Assembly (NCBI GenBank): GCA_021789155.1
Contig: JAJYJW010000003.1
Location: 1-51,518 of the forward strand
DNA from: Microcaldota archaeon
GTDB lineage: Archaea > Micrarchaeota > Micrarchaeia > Micrarchaeales > CABMGC01
Direction of reading: 5' to 3'
Length of the DNA: 51,518 nucleotides
Position 1 is the stretch's first letter. The number at the start of each line of letters is the position of its first letter. Of the stretch, positions 1 through 7,554 are shown one piece after another. The notes beneath the pieces were generated by a model. The model worked only from the letters and a program-made list of their open reading frames with translations, ran no database searches and was not told the DNA's origin. The translations under genes and the position numbers were made by a program.

Positions 1-555
1 GATCTCTGCAGCCTTTACGTTGAAGTAAAGTAGAACATCTTCGTTTTTCTCACTGATGCGTCTTTTTTCCTCGTTTGAAAGCGTGGAAGATTTTGCCTTC
101 AAAGAATGTGCCTCTGCCTGCATCGCAGAACTCTTCTCCTCAAGTTCAAACACGGATTTTCCAAATGCATTAGACAGTTTTCTGCGGTAGTTGATTGCAT
201 TATCTTTATCTTTTTCATACACTGCTAATCCGTTAACTGCCCCACCTACTTCAGTTTTTTCTATATCCGAAATAAGATGGACCAGATTAACCGTTTGGGC
301 CAGTGATGAACTTATAAGTGCCAATTTATTAGGATTATCTACTGATTTTATCAGATCATCAATTATCTTTTTATTCCCAGGTGTGGCTTCAATGCCTTTA
401 AGCGACTTAAAAGAATCATATACAATCTTCATTGTTTCCTTTCCGATAACGCTCTCAATACGGTCATTTAAAATTTCATAATCTTTGAAGTAGTTATCAA
501 ATGATGTCTTTTCTTTATTGCTATACGCAAGATTTATCTTCTCCGCCTTTTCCAT
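1..555 (-). CDS. Hypothetical coiled-coil protein, 3'-truncated by window edge
   Basis: An open frame begins at ATG 555 (MEKAEKINLAY...) and runs leftward off the window without a stop, so only the first 185 residues are visible. The visible part is highly charged and looks almost entirely helical, with no signal peptide or membrane segment. Residues about 130-180 have the heptad-like spacing of a coiled coil (VFELEEKSSAMQAEAH and following). A TATA-like element lies on the minus strand about 30 nt upstream, near 583-593, and the gene is head-to-head with the uridylyltransferase gene at 667. I do not recognise the family. It resembles in style, but not in clear sequence alignment, the large coiled-coil proteins at the right end of the window. 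Confidence 0.75.
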   Translation of the reverse strand, partial: MEKAEKINLAYSNKEKTSFDNYFKDYEILNDRIESVIGKETMKIVYDSFKSLKGIEATPGNKKIIDDLIKSVDNPNKLALISSSLAQTVNLVHLISDIEKTEVGGAVNGLAVYEKDKDNAINYRRKLSNAFGKSVFELEEKSSAMQAEAHSLKAKSSTLSNEEKRRISEKNEDVLLYFNVKAAEI

Positions 556-635
556 CTAATCCACATCTTTACTTTCTATTTCCTGATTTAATATCCTTCG
601 CATATTGGAAATTTAGCGCTTGTTAGTATTGCTGG

Positions 636-649
636 CTTTTTAAATTTTG
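636..649 (+). promoter_or_regulatory. TATA box of the uridylyltransferase gene
   Basis: The AT-rich element CTTTTTAAATTTTG is centred about 25 nt before ATG 667. That is the distance expected for an archaeal TATA box driving a leaderless or nearly leaderless mRNA. Confidence 0.5.
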
Positions 650-666
650 AGTTATAACCATTAATT

Positions 667-1542
667 ATGGAAGAGACACATATACCAAGAAACGTAGTAA
701 TAACGGCTGCTGGAGCGGGCACCAGATTACTGCCTATGACCAAAGAGCTTCCAAAAGAGATGCTTCCCATATATGCAAAGGAAAATGACAATGTCATGAT
801 AAAACCATTATTGCAGGCACTTTTTGAGCAATTCTATGCTTGCGGAGCTAGGGATTTCTGCGTCATAGTGGGTAGGGGAAAGCGAGCAATAGAGGATCAT
901 TTTACGGTGGATCAAGCATATATGGACAGGATGGAAGACAAATTAAAGCCGCATATTTTCAGCAATCTAGAATCATTTTATGGCAAAGTGACCGAATCAA
1001 GGATGGTATGGATAAACCAGCATGCCCCGAAAGGATTTGGACATGCGGTACTTTTATCAGAGGAAATCGAAGATGATATGCCTTTCTTCGTCGCAGCTGC
1101 GGATAACCTCATCCTGTCGAAAGGCGCTTCGTTTCAGGAAAGAATGGCTAAAGCCATGGCAACCTCTAACGCTGAGGTGGCGATATTAGTAAGGGAAGTC
1201 GAAGATCCTCGTGCGTATGGAGTCGTAAGTGGGGAGGACAAGGGCACGTATCTCGAAATAGAGGAAATGGAGGAAAAGCCAAAGGAGCCTAAAAGCAACT
1301 TTGCCGCAATGGGATTTTACATTTTCAACAAAAGCATATTCGATGCTTTGAAAAGGGTAAAGCCAGGATATGGCGGAGAGATACAGCTTACTGATGCAAT
1401 AGTGCTTCTGATAAAGGAAGGGAAGAAGGTCATCGGAGTGAAGATGGATAATGACGAAATCATGCTAGACGTTGGAACTCCGGAAAATTACGCGCGAGCG
1501 ATAAAGAAATCATACGAAAACTGCAGCGGAAACAGGTTATAA
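667..1542 (+). CDS. galU: UTP-glucose-1-phosphate uridylyltransferase (GalU-like nucleotidyltransferase)
   Basis: This 291-residue protein belongs to the nucleotidyltransferase family that makes UDP-glucose from UTP and glucose-1-phosphate, supplying sugar donors for surface glycans and glycolipids. The N-terminal nucleotide-binding signature AAGAGTRLLPMTK is at residues 14-26, followed by KEMLPI, the classical GalU pattern. FFVAAADNLI about 145 residues in corresponds to the metal-binding Asp loop, and the VSGEDKGTY and EKPKEPKSN segments are also typical. Length matches bacterial GalU (about 290-300). It is monocistronic by appearance, with its own TATA box. A thymidylyltransferase acting on dTTP cannot be excluded from sequence alone, but the GalU match is better. 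Confidence 0.88.
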   Translation: MEETHIPRNVVITAAGAGTRLLPMTKELPKEMLPIYAKENDNVMIKPLLQALFEQFYACGARDFCVIVGRGKRAIEDHFTVDQAYMDRMEDKLKPHIFSNLESFYGKVTESRMVWINQHAPKGFGHAVLLSEEIEDDMPFFVAAADNLILSKGASFQERMAKAMATSNAEVAILVREVEDPRAYGVVSGEDKGTYLEIEEMEEKPKEPKSNFAAMGFYIFNKSIFDALKRVKPGYGGEIQLTDAIVLLIKEGKKVIGVKMDNDEIMLDVGTPENYARAIKKSYENCSGNRL

Positions 1543-1613
1543 CGTATATTAACGAAGCCTGAATATGGTTTAAATATTACCTTAAGGTTATTTCCTACCA
1601 TTTGGGCGTTTGT

Positions 1614-2498
1614 ATGTCGAAAACATTAAAATCCGACAAAACATACTCAGAGAGTATTGCTGAAATAAAGAAAAGCAAATATGCGCAGATTGACGCGTAT
1701 GTGAACAAGCACGATAAGAAATTAAGCGAAATAAAGCAGACTTTCTTTGATATGGATGCAGACATCATGAATGCATACGAAAATGGAAGTGTGTCTACAG
1801 AAGAAACGATAATTGAATACAAGAACATATACAAGGAGCAAAAACGGGAAGAAAAGGGAGAAGAGATACGCCATAGCATCAAGCTCGTGAATACTGACAT
1901 TAACGCAAGTATCTCTAAGGTATTCATGTACAAGGAGCATTACAAAAAGAGCATGAACAACGTAGATCCCTACTATATCGGAAACGCAAGCGAAAATGCA
2001 GCTAAGAACAAGGAAATGATGAGATTGTCGGCGAAGTTTATAGACGAAGTAGCTTCTATTGGAGTAACGTGCCTTGACGACATACGTTCAGATTTAGCAA
2101 CGTTGTTTAAAAACTTCAGGTGGGAGTCTAAAAGCATCTGCTATCCTGATGCGGAACTTGGCTATGCGGCACCAAAAGACGCGGAAAAGACTTACAAGAA
2201 TTACTCCGAAATAGTATACGCGTGCACCAACGCAAGCGAAAACTTCATCTCAGAGCTAGACGGCTTATTCAAAGATGCAATGGATAACATACGCATAATA
2301 GAAAACAGAACGTTGGATAGGGTAGCGGAGGAGATAGACGTGCTGAAGAACAGTGCTGATGGATTAGCGAACATGCTAAATGCGATAGCTGCAAACGGAA
2401 GCGAGATCATAAAAAAGAACTCCCAGATTTTGCTCAGGTTCTGCGATAGATTCGTAGACAGGATAATGACTGCTGTAGACTACAAGAAGGAAGAGTGA
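1614..2498 (+). CDS. Hypothetical helical protein, 294 residues
   Basis: I do not recognise this family. The protein (MSKTLKSDKTYSES...) is charged and almost wholly alpha-helical, with no signal peptide or membrane helix. The last 100 residues are amphipathic helices resembling a helical bundle. A TATA box (TTTAAATATT, about 1569-1578) precedes it; an in-frame TTG at 1602 would add four residues and sits closer to the expected transcription start, so the start is uncertain between 1602 and 1614. Its stop is only 2 nt from the stop of the convergent site-2 protease gene, inside an inverted repeat. It is one of several lineage-specific helical proteins in this window. Confidence 0.75.
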   Translation: MSKTLKSDKTYSESIAEIKKSKYAQIDAYVNKHDKKLSEIKQTFFDMDADIMNAYENGSVSTEETIIEYKNIYKEQKREEKGEEIRHSIKLVNTDINASISKVFMYKEHYKKSMNNVDPYYIGNASENAAKNKEMMRLSAKFIDEVASIGVTCLDDIRSDLATLFKNFRWESKSICYPDAELGYAAPKDAEKTYKNYSEIVYACTNASENFISELDGLFKDAMDNIRIIENRTLDRVAEEIDVLKNSADGLANMLNAIAANGSEIIKKNSQILLRFCDRFVDRIMTAVDYKKEE

Positions 2499-2514
2499 TA
2501 TTAGAGCTCCTTCT
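2485..2514. repeat. Inverted repeat across convergent stops
   Basis: Perfect 7-bp arms, AGAAGGA (2485-2491) and TCCTTCT (2508-2514), flank a 16-nt loop that contains the stop codons of both converging genes. It may form an RNA hairpin at the end of either transcript; function is inferred. Confidence 0.45.
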
Positions 2515-3574
2515 CTTCTGAGTGTCTTTTCTGCATCAACGCAATGGATATTGCTGCCTGCAGTATTCCGGTAGTCACTATTCCCTTCATCTTGCCGTTG
2601 CTCATCACAGCAGCGACCCAGCTGTTTGAAGCTTGCATCTTTCCGAGGGCAGTGGCAACATTCGTATTCGCGTCAAGCATCATAAGCTCCACGGCCATGC
2701 CCTTCAAAGAAGACGGAACGTATCTAGTGTTATAAGATAGAACGTCTGCGACGTAGTATTTCCCGTTTATCTGCATGACTATGATATGCTTCTTGGTCTT
2801 CAGGAATTCCTTTTTAAGATCCGAGAAGCTTATCGTATGTTTCGTGAATATGTAGTTGTTGCTTGCATACGTGCCAACGCTCATTCCCTTTGTCAGTTCC
2901 CTTATCCTTGCGCTCTCTTCTTCTCCCTCTGCCCCGGAATACAATATGACTATTATGAGTATATTCCAGAAACCGACGAACTCTCTGTATCCTAATGAGA
3001 ACGAGTTTGCGAACAACACGAATATGATTGTTATAACCGCAAACGCCGCAATGAGTGCCTTGCTTATCTTAAGGGTTATCTTCGTGGCCTTTGCGAAGTC
3101 GTATCTTCTCTCAAGATAGCTGCGGAATATCCTGCCCCCGTCCATAGGGAATGCAGGTATTATGTTGAATATTCCCATGAATATGTTGAGCTCGAACATG
3201 TACTGCATTGTCTGCGTCAATATCCCGATTGGGGTGATAACCGCAAGAACTCCGAATGCAAATCCCAGGAATATGCTTGCCAGAGGTCCTGCAAGCGCTA
3301 TGTTGAACTCAACTTCGGGACTGATCTTGGTATCGTCTATTATCGATGCGCCGCCAATCGGCAGAAGGAGTATGCGCTTCACGCTTATCCTGTTCTTCAA
3401 AGCAGTAAGGGAATGCGCAAATTCGTGAAGCAGAACGCAGATGAACAGAAACACTATTATGAGGAAGAAGTAAGCATCAAGCACGAACGCCAGTATTAGA
3501 AGAAGCACGAATGTCCAGTGAAGGTCTACTTCTATGCCAAAATATTTCCCGATACTTATGCCGCGGTCCGCCAT
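2501..3574 (-). CDS. Site-2 protease family membrane zinc metalloprotease (M50) with C-terminal CBS-like region
   Basis: Intramembrane metalloprotease of the S2P/SpoIVFB type, expected to cut membrane-embedded substrates in regulated proteolysis. With ATG 3574 as start (MADRGISIGKYFG...) the protein has 357 residues. The zinc motif HEFAH is at residues 50-54 inside a membrane helix, and the third ligand motif FPMDGG is at about 142-147, preceded by NIIPA. Five or six hydrophobic segments span residues 20-230. The C-terminal 115 residues resemble a CBS pair (for example MMLDANTNVATALGKM), which usually senses adenosine nucleotides. A longer open frame reaches 3673 but would run into the divergent gene at 3631 and across its promoter, so it is rejected. 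Confidence 0.88.
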   Translation of the reverse strand: MADRGISIGKYFGIEVDLHWTFVLLLILAFVLDAYFFLIIVFLFICVLLHEFAHSLTALKNRISVKRILLLPIGGASIIDDTKISPEVEFNIALAGPLASIFLGFAFGVLAVITPIGILTQTMQYMFELNIFMGIFNIIPAFPMDGGRIFRSYLERRYDFAKATKITLKISKALIAAFAVITIIFVLFANSFSLGYREFVGFWNILIIVILYSGAEGEEESARIRELTKGMSVGTYASNNYIFTKHTISFSDLKKEFLKTKKHIIVMQINGKYYVADVLSYNTRYVPSSLKGMAVELMMLDANTNVATALGKMQASNSWVAAVMSNGKMKGIVTTGILQAAISIALMQKRHSEEKEL

Positions 3575-3596
3575 GCTATCCTCTATGAAACAGCAG

Positions 3597-3607
3597 ATAT
3601 ATTTAAA
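3597..3607. promoter_or_regulatory. Symmetric bidirectional TATA element
   Basis: ATATATTTAAA lies midway between the divergent starts at 3574 (minus) and 3631 (plus), about 28 nt from each. Because the element reads as a TATA box on both strands, one site could serve both leaderless transcripts. Confidence 0.5.
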
Positions 3608-3630
3608 GAACAAACTATAAAGGTATTGCA

Positions 3631-4380
3631 ATGATAAATGGGCTAAGACTGATAGAAGGATTTCCCGCAGCACACATTCCTAAGGAGAGCATGCTTGTTG
3701 TGGGAGACATGCACATAGGTTTGGAGCTTAAGCTTCATTCTTATGGTATACACTTTTACGATGCAAGCTCCAAAGACGCTGAGATCATCAACAAGCTGGG
3801 AAAGAGCGTTAAAGCAAAATCCCTGGTCATATTGGGCGATGTGAAGGAGAGCATAGGCAATCCAGGAACAAACGAAAGGAACCTTCTGTTTAGATTTTTC
3901 TCAAAGCTTGATTTTAATGAGGTAATGATTGCAAAGGGAAATCACGATGCGGGTTTGAAAGAGCTCCTTCACGCGAATAACTACAAAATTCCAGTTGAAA
4001 AGGAGATTGCAGTGGGGAAATTCGTATTCATGCATGGCCACATAACCCCGAGCATAAACGCGATGCAGCATGAAAATCTCGTAGTTGCGCATGCGCACTA
4101 TGCACACGACGTTTACGGGAAGGTATGGGTATACGCAAAGAAGGGCAAGGGACTAGATGAACTTTACAAAAAGCACGCAAAAAATCCGAATTTGCTTGTG
4201 GTTCCTGCATTCAGCAACATGATAATAGGAAGCTCTAGAACGAATCTTTGGCAGAACTTCCTGCCGGTTTTCAGGAAAAGCATATTCGAATTCTCTTCTG
4301 CCAAATTCTATAATCTTAACGACGGCAGAATTGCCCGGAAGAAAATAGAATTCGAGCCAACTTACGTTTCAGCAGATTAG
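3631..4380 (+). CDS. Metallophosphoesterase (archaeal SbcD-like calcineurin superfamily)
   Basis: A 249-residue calcineurin-like phosphoesterase. The di-metal site motifs appear in order: VVGDMHIG (DxH), ILGDVKE (GDxx), AKGNHD (GNHD), FMHGH and VVAHAHYA. This matches the stand-alone archaeal phosphoesterase family that in many genomes sits next to DNA repair or helicase genes; here no such neighbour is present. The substrate is unknown (phosphodiester or phosphomonoester). The start is the first ATG after the bidirectional promoter. The end is convergent with the geranylgeranyl reductase gene 19 nt away, across a perfect hairpin. Confidence 0.85.
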   Translation: MINGLRLIEGFPAAHIPKESMLVVGDMHIGLELKLHSYGIHFYDASSKDAEIINKLGKSVKAKSLVILGDVKESIGNPGTNERNLLFRFFSKLDFNEVMIAKGNHDAGLKELLHANNYKIPVEKEIAVGKFVFMHGHITPSINAMQHENLVVAHAHYAHDVYGKVWVYAKKGKGLDELYKKHAKNPNLLVVPAFSNMIIGSSRTNLWQNFLPVFRKSIFEFSSAKFYNLNDGRIARKKIEFEPTYVSAD

Positions 4381-4394
4381 GAAAAGAATTGATC

Positions 4395-4418
4395 CAAGGT
4401 CATATTGGATTGACCTTG
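4395..4418. repeat. Perfect inverted repeat at convergent gene junction
   Basis: Arms CAAGGTCA (4395-4402) and TGACCTTG (4411-4418) are perfectly complementary over 8 bp around an 8-nt loop. The left arm contains the stop codon of the minus-strand reductase (4400-4402). It is a candidate bidirectional 3'-end hairpin. Confidence 0.5.
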
Positions 4419-5839
4419 AACCTTTCCTTAGCATCCTTCATCTCCGCGTCTACTATCGCGCGCCATGCAGGAAGGGCAGACTTGTCAGCAGGGTACTTCC
4501 CGTATATTTCGTTCAATTTCTTCATCTTGCCCACTGCATACATCAGGTCCTTGAACGCAGATATGTTCTGAACTCCGCTTAGGAGCTTCGTGAATGCAGA
4601 CGCAAGAGAGAGCTCTGGAACGTTTCCATAGCTAAGCTCTACTGCTTCGTCCTTTGTTATGAAGTGCTCCATCCCATAGTCTATCCTATCGTTGTTCATA
4701 GACTGCAGGAATATCCTGAATACTTCCAATCCTGCCATCTTGCTTCCGTATGCTTTGTTGAAGTTAAGGTTGTATTCCCACAAAGAGTCAATGCTCGTAT
4801 TCTTGTTTGCTACTGCCTTGCTTGCTGTTTGGCCAGCGAGAATTCCTGATATTATTGCCGGACCTATTCCGCCTGCGCTTATTGGATTAGGCATTGCCAT
4901 GCTGTCACCCGTTCCTAGATAGTTCTCGTATACGAGTGATGGAAGCTGCCTTCTTACCGTAACGGACCAATAACCCTTTGCATTGTTGTGCTCGTTATCC
5001 ATGCTTATTTCCTTTAGGACTGGGTTCCATTCCACGTACTTGTCTATCAAAGAATGCAACGTGTCATTGAGGCCCATCTTGCTGTTGCGCAGCTCCAGAC
5101 TGTGTTTCTCTATCCCAATTCCGACGTTGACCTTCATACCCTTCTTCGGAAACACCCAGCCATAGCCGCCAGGAGCAAGCTGTTGATTGAGGTGGATAAG
5201 AGCGAATTCCCTGTCGTAATAGCTTGTGTCTTCCTTTGCGGCCTTGAAATCCACTATGTACCTACCAGTAGATTCTATGTCGTCAGTCGATATGTCCTTC
5301 TGGATGTAATCGTTTGCAGGAAGTCTCCTCCTGAGAACGCTAGCTATACCCAAAGAGTCTATCACCAGGTTCGCATATACCTTGAAGGTTTCGTTGTTTC
5401 CATGCTTGCCAAATACCCCAATTACCTTGTCGTTCTCCACTATTGGCCCTTCAACCTCATGCCCGGAAACGTACTCTGCACCGAATTTTATCGCTAGGTC
5501 TCTTAGTTTCTTGGCAAATTTCGGCCTATCGAGTACATATCCTTCGCCATCGAACTGTATTCTGTTCTTCAGATTAGGACTCAATGCAACTACTCCCTTT
5601 ACAGGAAGGTTGAGTTCTGGCTCGCCGAAGCTTACCCCCAATTCTTTCTGCGCGAATTCGATATGCGATTTTGCAACCGCATCTCCACACACCCATCCCC
5701 AGTTTGTTTTCTTTCCAGGTTCTTCTTCGCTGTTTCTGTCAAGAAGCAATACTTTTGCCCCGTTCTTTGCTGCGGACGCTGCTGCGAGCGAACCCGAGAT
5801 GCCTGAGCCTGCTACTATGATGTCGTATCTCTGTTCCAT
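4400..5839 (-). CDS. Geranylgeranyl reductase family flavoprotein (archaeal lipid saturation)
   Basis: FAD-dependent reductase of 479 residues, expected to hydrogenate the isoprenoid chains of archaeal ether lipids at the membrane. The N-terminal dinucleotide-binding fold has GSGISGS at residues 11-17 and an acidic strand end at LLLDR. The conserved cysteine region GWVCGDA, the VVAL and IDSLG segments, GYGWVFPKKG and GTGDSMAMPNPISAGGIGPAI (the second FAD-binding stretch) are typical of the family. The C-terminal 100 residues are a less conserved helical region. It lies 17 nt downstream of rpoK and is likely co-transcribed. Together with the UbiA-family prenyltransferase at 21.2-22.1 kb it covers late archaeal lipid synthesis. 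Confidence 0.87.
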   Translation of the reverse strand: MEQRYDIIVAGSGISGSLAAASAAKNGAKVLLLDRNSEEEPGKKTNWGWVCGDAVAKSHIEFAQKELGVSFGEPELNLPVKGVVALSPNLKNRIQFDGEGYVLDRPKFAKKLRDLAIKFGAEYVSGHEVEGPIVENDKVIGVFGKHGNNETFKVYANLVIDSLGIASVLRRRLPANDYIQKDISTDDIESTGRYIVDFKAAKEDTSYYDREFALIHLNQQLAPGGYGWVFPKKGMKVNVGIGIEKHSLELRNSKMGLNDTLHSLIDKYVEWNPVLKEISMDNEHNNAKGYWSVTVRRQLPSLVYENYLGTGDSMAMPNPISAGGIGPAIISGILAGQTASKAVANKNTSIDSLWEYNLNFNKAYGSKMAGLEVFRIFLQSMNNDRIDYGMEHFITKDEAVELSYGNVPELSLASAFTKLLSGVQNISAFKDLMYAVGKMKKLNEIYGKYPADKSALPAWRAIVDAEMKDAKERFKVNPI

Positions 5840-5856
5840 GTAACCACAATTAAAGA

Positions 5857-6051
5857 TTAAGAATGAATCTTTATCACTGCTATTGGGATCACTCCCTCTG
5901 AAAACTCTAATTCTGCAAGTTCCAAGGGACTGGAAATTCCCTCAGGTACTTTCATCAATGGTGGTGCCCCATACGCAAGCTGCAGTGCGCGTGCGCCTAT
6001 TATTCTTGCCTTCTCAAACTTGTTGTACTCCGTATAATCACATTTAAGCAA
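5857..6051 (-). CDS. rpoK: DNA-directed RNA polymerase subunit K (Rpb6/omega homologue)
   Basis: This 64-residue protein carries the RpoK signature KARIIGARALQLAYGAPP at residues 14-31 and ends with EGVIPIAVIK, which matches the C-terminal strand of archaeal RpoK and eukaryotic Rpb6. The subunit clamps the largest RNA polymerase subunit and helps assembly. Length is typical for archaea (55-70). The start at ATG 6051 follows an AT-rich stretch. It is upstream of the geranylgeranyl reductase gene in the same direction. Confidence 0.9.
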   Translation of the reverse strand: MLKCDYTEYNKFEKARIIGARALQLAYGAPPLMKVPEGISSPLELAELEFSEGVIPIAVIKIHS

Positions 6052-6167
6052 AAGACTATAACATATAGTTACTCACTAAAAGGTATAAAAAAGCTTCTAA
6101 TTACGCTGATTTGTAGATAAACTGCTTAACAAATGCTTATAAACTCTCATGGCCAAAAGCTAGATGT

Positions 6168-6256
6168 AGCTCCATCGTCTAGTGGTCACTTTTATAGCCA
6201 TAAAAGGACGGCAGGCTCTGGACCTGCAAACACCAGTCCGAATCTGGTTGGAGCTA
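6168..6256 (+). tRNA. tRNA-Gln(CUG) with a 16-nt insertion in the D-loop
   Basis: Acceptor arms AGCTCCA (6168-6174) and TGGAGCT (6249-6255) pair fully, with A6256 as discriminator and no encoded CCA. D-stem is GTCT/GGAC (6177-6180 and 6206-6209). The anticodon stem GCAGG/CCTGC encloses loop CTCTGGA, giving anticodon CTG (6218-6220). T-stem is ACCAG/CTGGT. Removing 6189-6204 leaves a D-loop identical in length to that of tRNA-Gln(UUG) at 9499, so the insert is probably a tiny intron. The T-loop reads TCCGAAT, with C instead of the nearly universal T at position 55, which is odd. A TATA element (CTTATAAAC, about 6137-6145) lies upstream and a short T-run follows. Confidence 0.85.
6189..6204 (+). 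other. Putative 16-nt tRNA intron (D-loop hairpin)
   Basis: The inserted bases form a hairpin with TTTTAT (6190-6195) pairing to ATAAAA (6200-6205) around loop AGCC. Flanking GTC (6185-6187) and GAC (6207-6209) can extend the helix across short bulges, giving a relaxed bulge-helix-bulge. Exact borders are ambiguous by one base because A6188 equals A6204. Confidence 0.6.
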
Positions 6257-6338
6257 CTTTTCATATTCTAAAAGCTCTGCGGACACGCTACCTCTTTAAA
6301 TACTTTGAATTTTCATTACTCTAAATACAGGGATTGCA

Positions 6339-6767
6339 TTGCTAGCCAAAAGCCAATACAAGGACCACGTGATAGTGTGTGGATATGGAATGGTCGGGGA
6401 AAGGATAGTCGAGATACTCCTTCAGGCAGGAATAAAGATTGTGGTGATAGAGATAGACAAGGCGAAGGGAGACATGCTGAAGGGCAGGGAACTTGACTTT
6501 CTCATTGGCGATGCTACTTCCTCTATGACTTTGAAAGCCGCGGGAATAGAAAAAGCGCAGGCGATAGCCGTAGTTATGGACGATGATGCAAAGAACCTGT
6601 TCGCGGTGATAACTGCGAAGAGCCTTAACCCGGACATATTGATAGCCACAAGGGCAAACAACGAGTTCATCAAGGGCAAGCTAATAGAGATAGGCGCGAA
6701 ATATGTCGCTACTCCGAATTATTCTACAAGCGAAGAGCTCCTCAGGGAAATAGAAAAGAAGGCATAG
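6339..6767 (+). CDS. RCK/TrkA-N domain protein (soluble K+ regulatory subunit)
   Basis: A 142-residue single RCK N-domain protein: a Rossmann fold binding NAD(H) or ATP that gates potassium channels or transporters. HVIVCGYGMVGERI near residues 10-23 is the nucleotide loop GxGxxG, VIEID marks the end of strand 2 with its ribose-contacting acid, and LIGDAT is the conserved GDA motif. It has no membrane segment and no RCK-C domain. Start is TTG 6339, the only reasonable codon before the conserved domain; a TATA box (CTTTAAATAC, about 6295) precedes it. It leads a three-gene operon with two channel-like RCK proteins, spaced 7 nt from the next ATG. Confidence 0.85.
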   Translation: MLAKSQYKDHVIVCGYGMVGERIVEILLQAGIKIVVIEIDKAKGDMLKGRELDFLIGDATSSMTLKAAGIEKAQAIAVVMDDDAKNLFAVITAKSLNPDILIATRANNEFIKGKLIEIGAKYVATPNYSTSEELLREIEKKA

Positions 6768-6774
6768 TGGGAAC

Positions 6775-7554
6775 ATGGCGGATCTGAACGAGGAAACGAG
6801 GAACGTTCTCATAACGTCGTTATTCCTTGGAATACTCATAATCTGCGTATCCCTAGTATCATTGTTCTTCCTCACGCGCAACTTCTATACTGATGCGTAT
6901 TATACCATTGAAACGTTTTTCGATGCGCCTAATACCGCAGCCTCTTTTGACCTTGCGGCATTGGCGTTTGGAAATGCGTCTTTGCCGCAATTCATAGGCA
7001 TAGTCGGAATAGTAATACTAGACAACTTAAGCAAGATAATGGTTATAAGCTTCGTTATTGCCGCAGTATTGGACATCATACGTTTTGCTAATGTCGAGGC
7101 GTTTCTGAACAGAATGCAGGTAAAAAAGCTCAATAGGCACATTATAGTCTGTGGATACAACGAATTCGCAGAGGAATTGGCAAGGAAGCTGGTCAGACGC
7201 GGCAGGAAGGTTGTGATAATAGACAGCAATCCTGAAACGCCATTGTCTGTGAATTCTTACAAGGCGATGGCGATAGTAGGAAATTTCGCGGAGCACAAAA
7301 TTCTAGAAAACGCCGGAGTAAAGAATGCGTCTGATGTTGTTTTTACATCTCAAAACGACATAGATAATTTGGTCGGCGCCATAACAGTAGGAAAAATGAA
7401 TCCGAAAGCGAAGTTATATTCGAGGGTTACGAATCCGGAAGTGAGAACGAAAATGTACAGGGTCGGGGTTTCGATGTGCGTGCTTCCGGAAGCACTTGCT
7501 GCACTTGACATTGGCGAAGCAATCGTAAGGTGGGTAAAGGTGAATAAAAGATGA
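6775..7554 (+). CDS. Two-TM, RCK-domain channel-like protein without a TVGYG filter
   Basis: 259 residues with MthK-like layout: TM1 about residues 11-33, a pore-helix-like stretch (YYTIETFFDAPNT, 42-54), TM2 about 72-103, then an RCK domain beginning RHIIVCGYNEF at 121. The selectivity filter TVGYG that defines potassium channels is absent; the region reads FFDAPNTAASF. The RCK nucleotide loop is also altered (GYNEFAEE), although VIIDSN keeps the acidic strand end. It overlaps the next gene by ATGA, which implies translational coupling. It may be a non-conducting or differently selective subunit assembling with the proteins on either side. Confidence 0.8.
   Translation: MADLNEETRNVLITSLFLGILIICVSLVSLFFLTRNFYTDAYYTIETFFDAPNTAASFDLAALAFGNASLPQFIGIVGIVILDNLSKIMVISFVIAAVLDIIRFANVEAFLNRMQVKKLNRHIIVCGYNEFAEELARKLVRRGRKVVIIDSNPETPLSVNSYKAMAIVGNFAEHKILENAGVKNASDVVFTSQNDIDNLVGAITVGKMNPKAKLYSRVTNPEVRTKMYRVGVSMCVLPEALAALDIGEAIVRWVKVNKR

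Noticed and set aside
3575-3673. N-terminal extension of the site-2 protease frame to 3673
   Set aside because: It would overlap the divergent phosphoesterase gene and cross the shared TATA element; ATG 3574 fits the promoter and the conserved N-terminus.
6189-6204. D-loop insert of tRNA-Gln(CUG) as a sequencing or assembly error
   Set aside because: The insert is a clean hairpin exactly at the D-loop and all four stems are perfect, which is unlikely for a random error.
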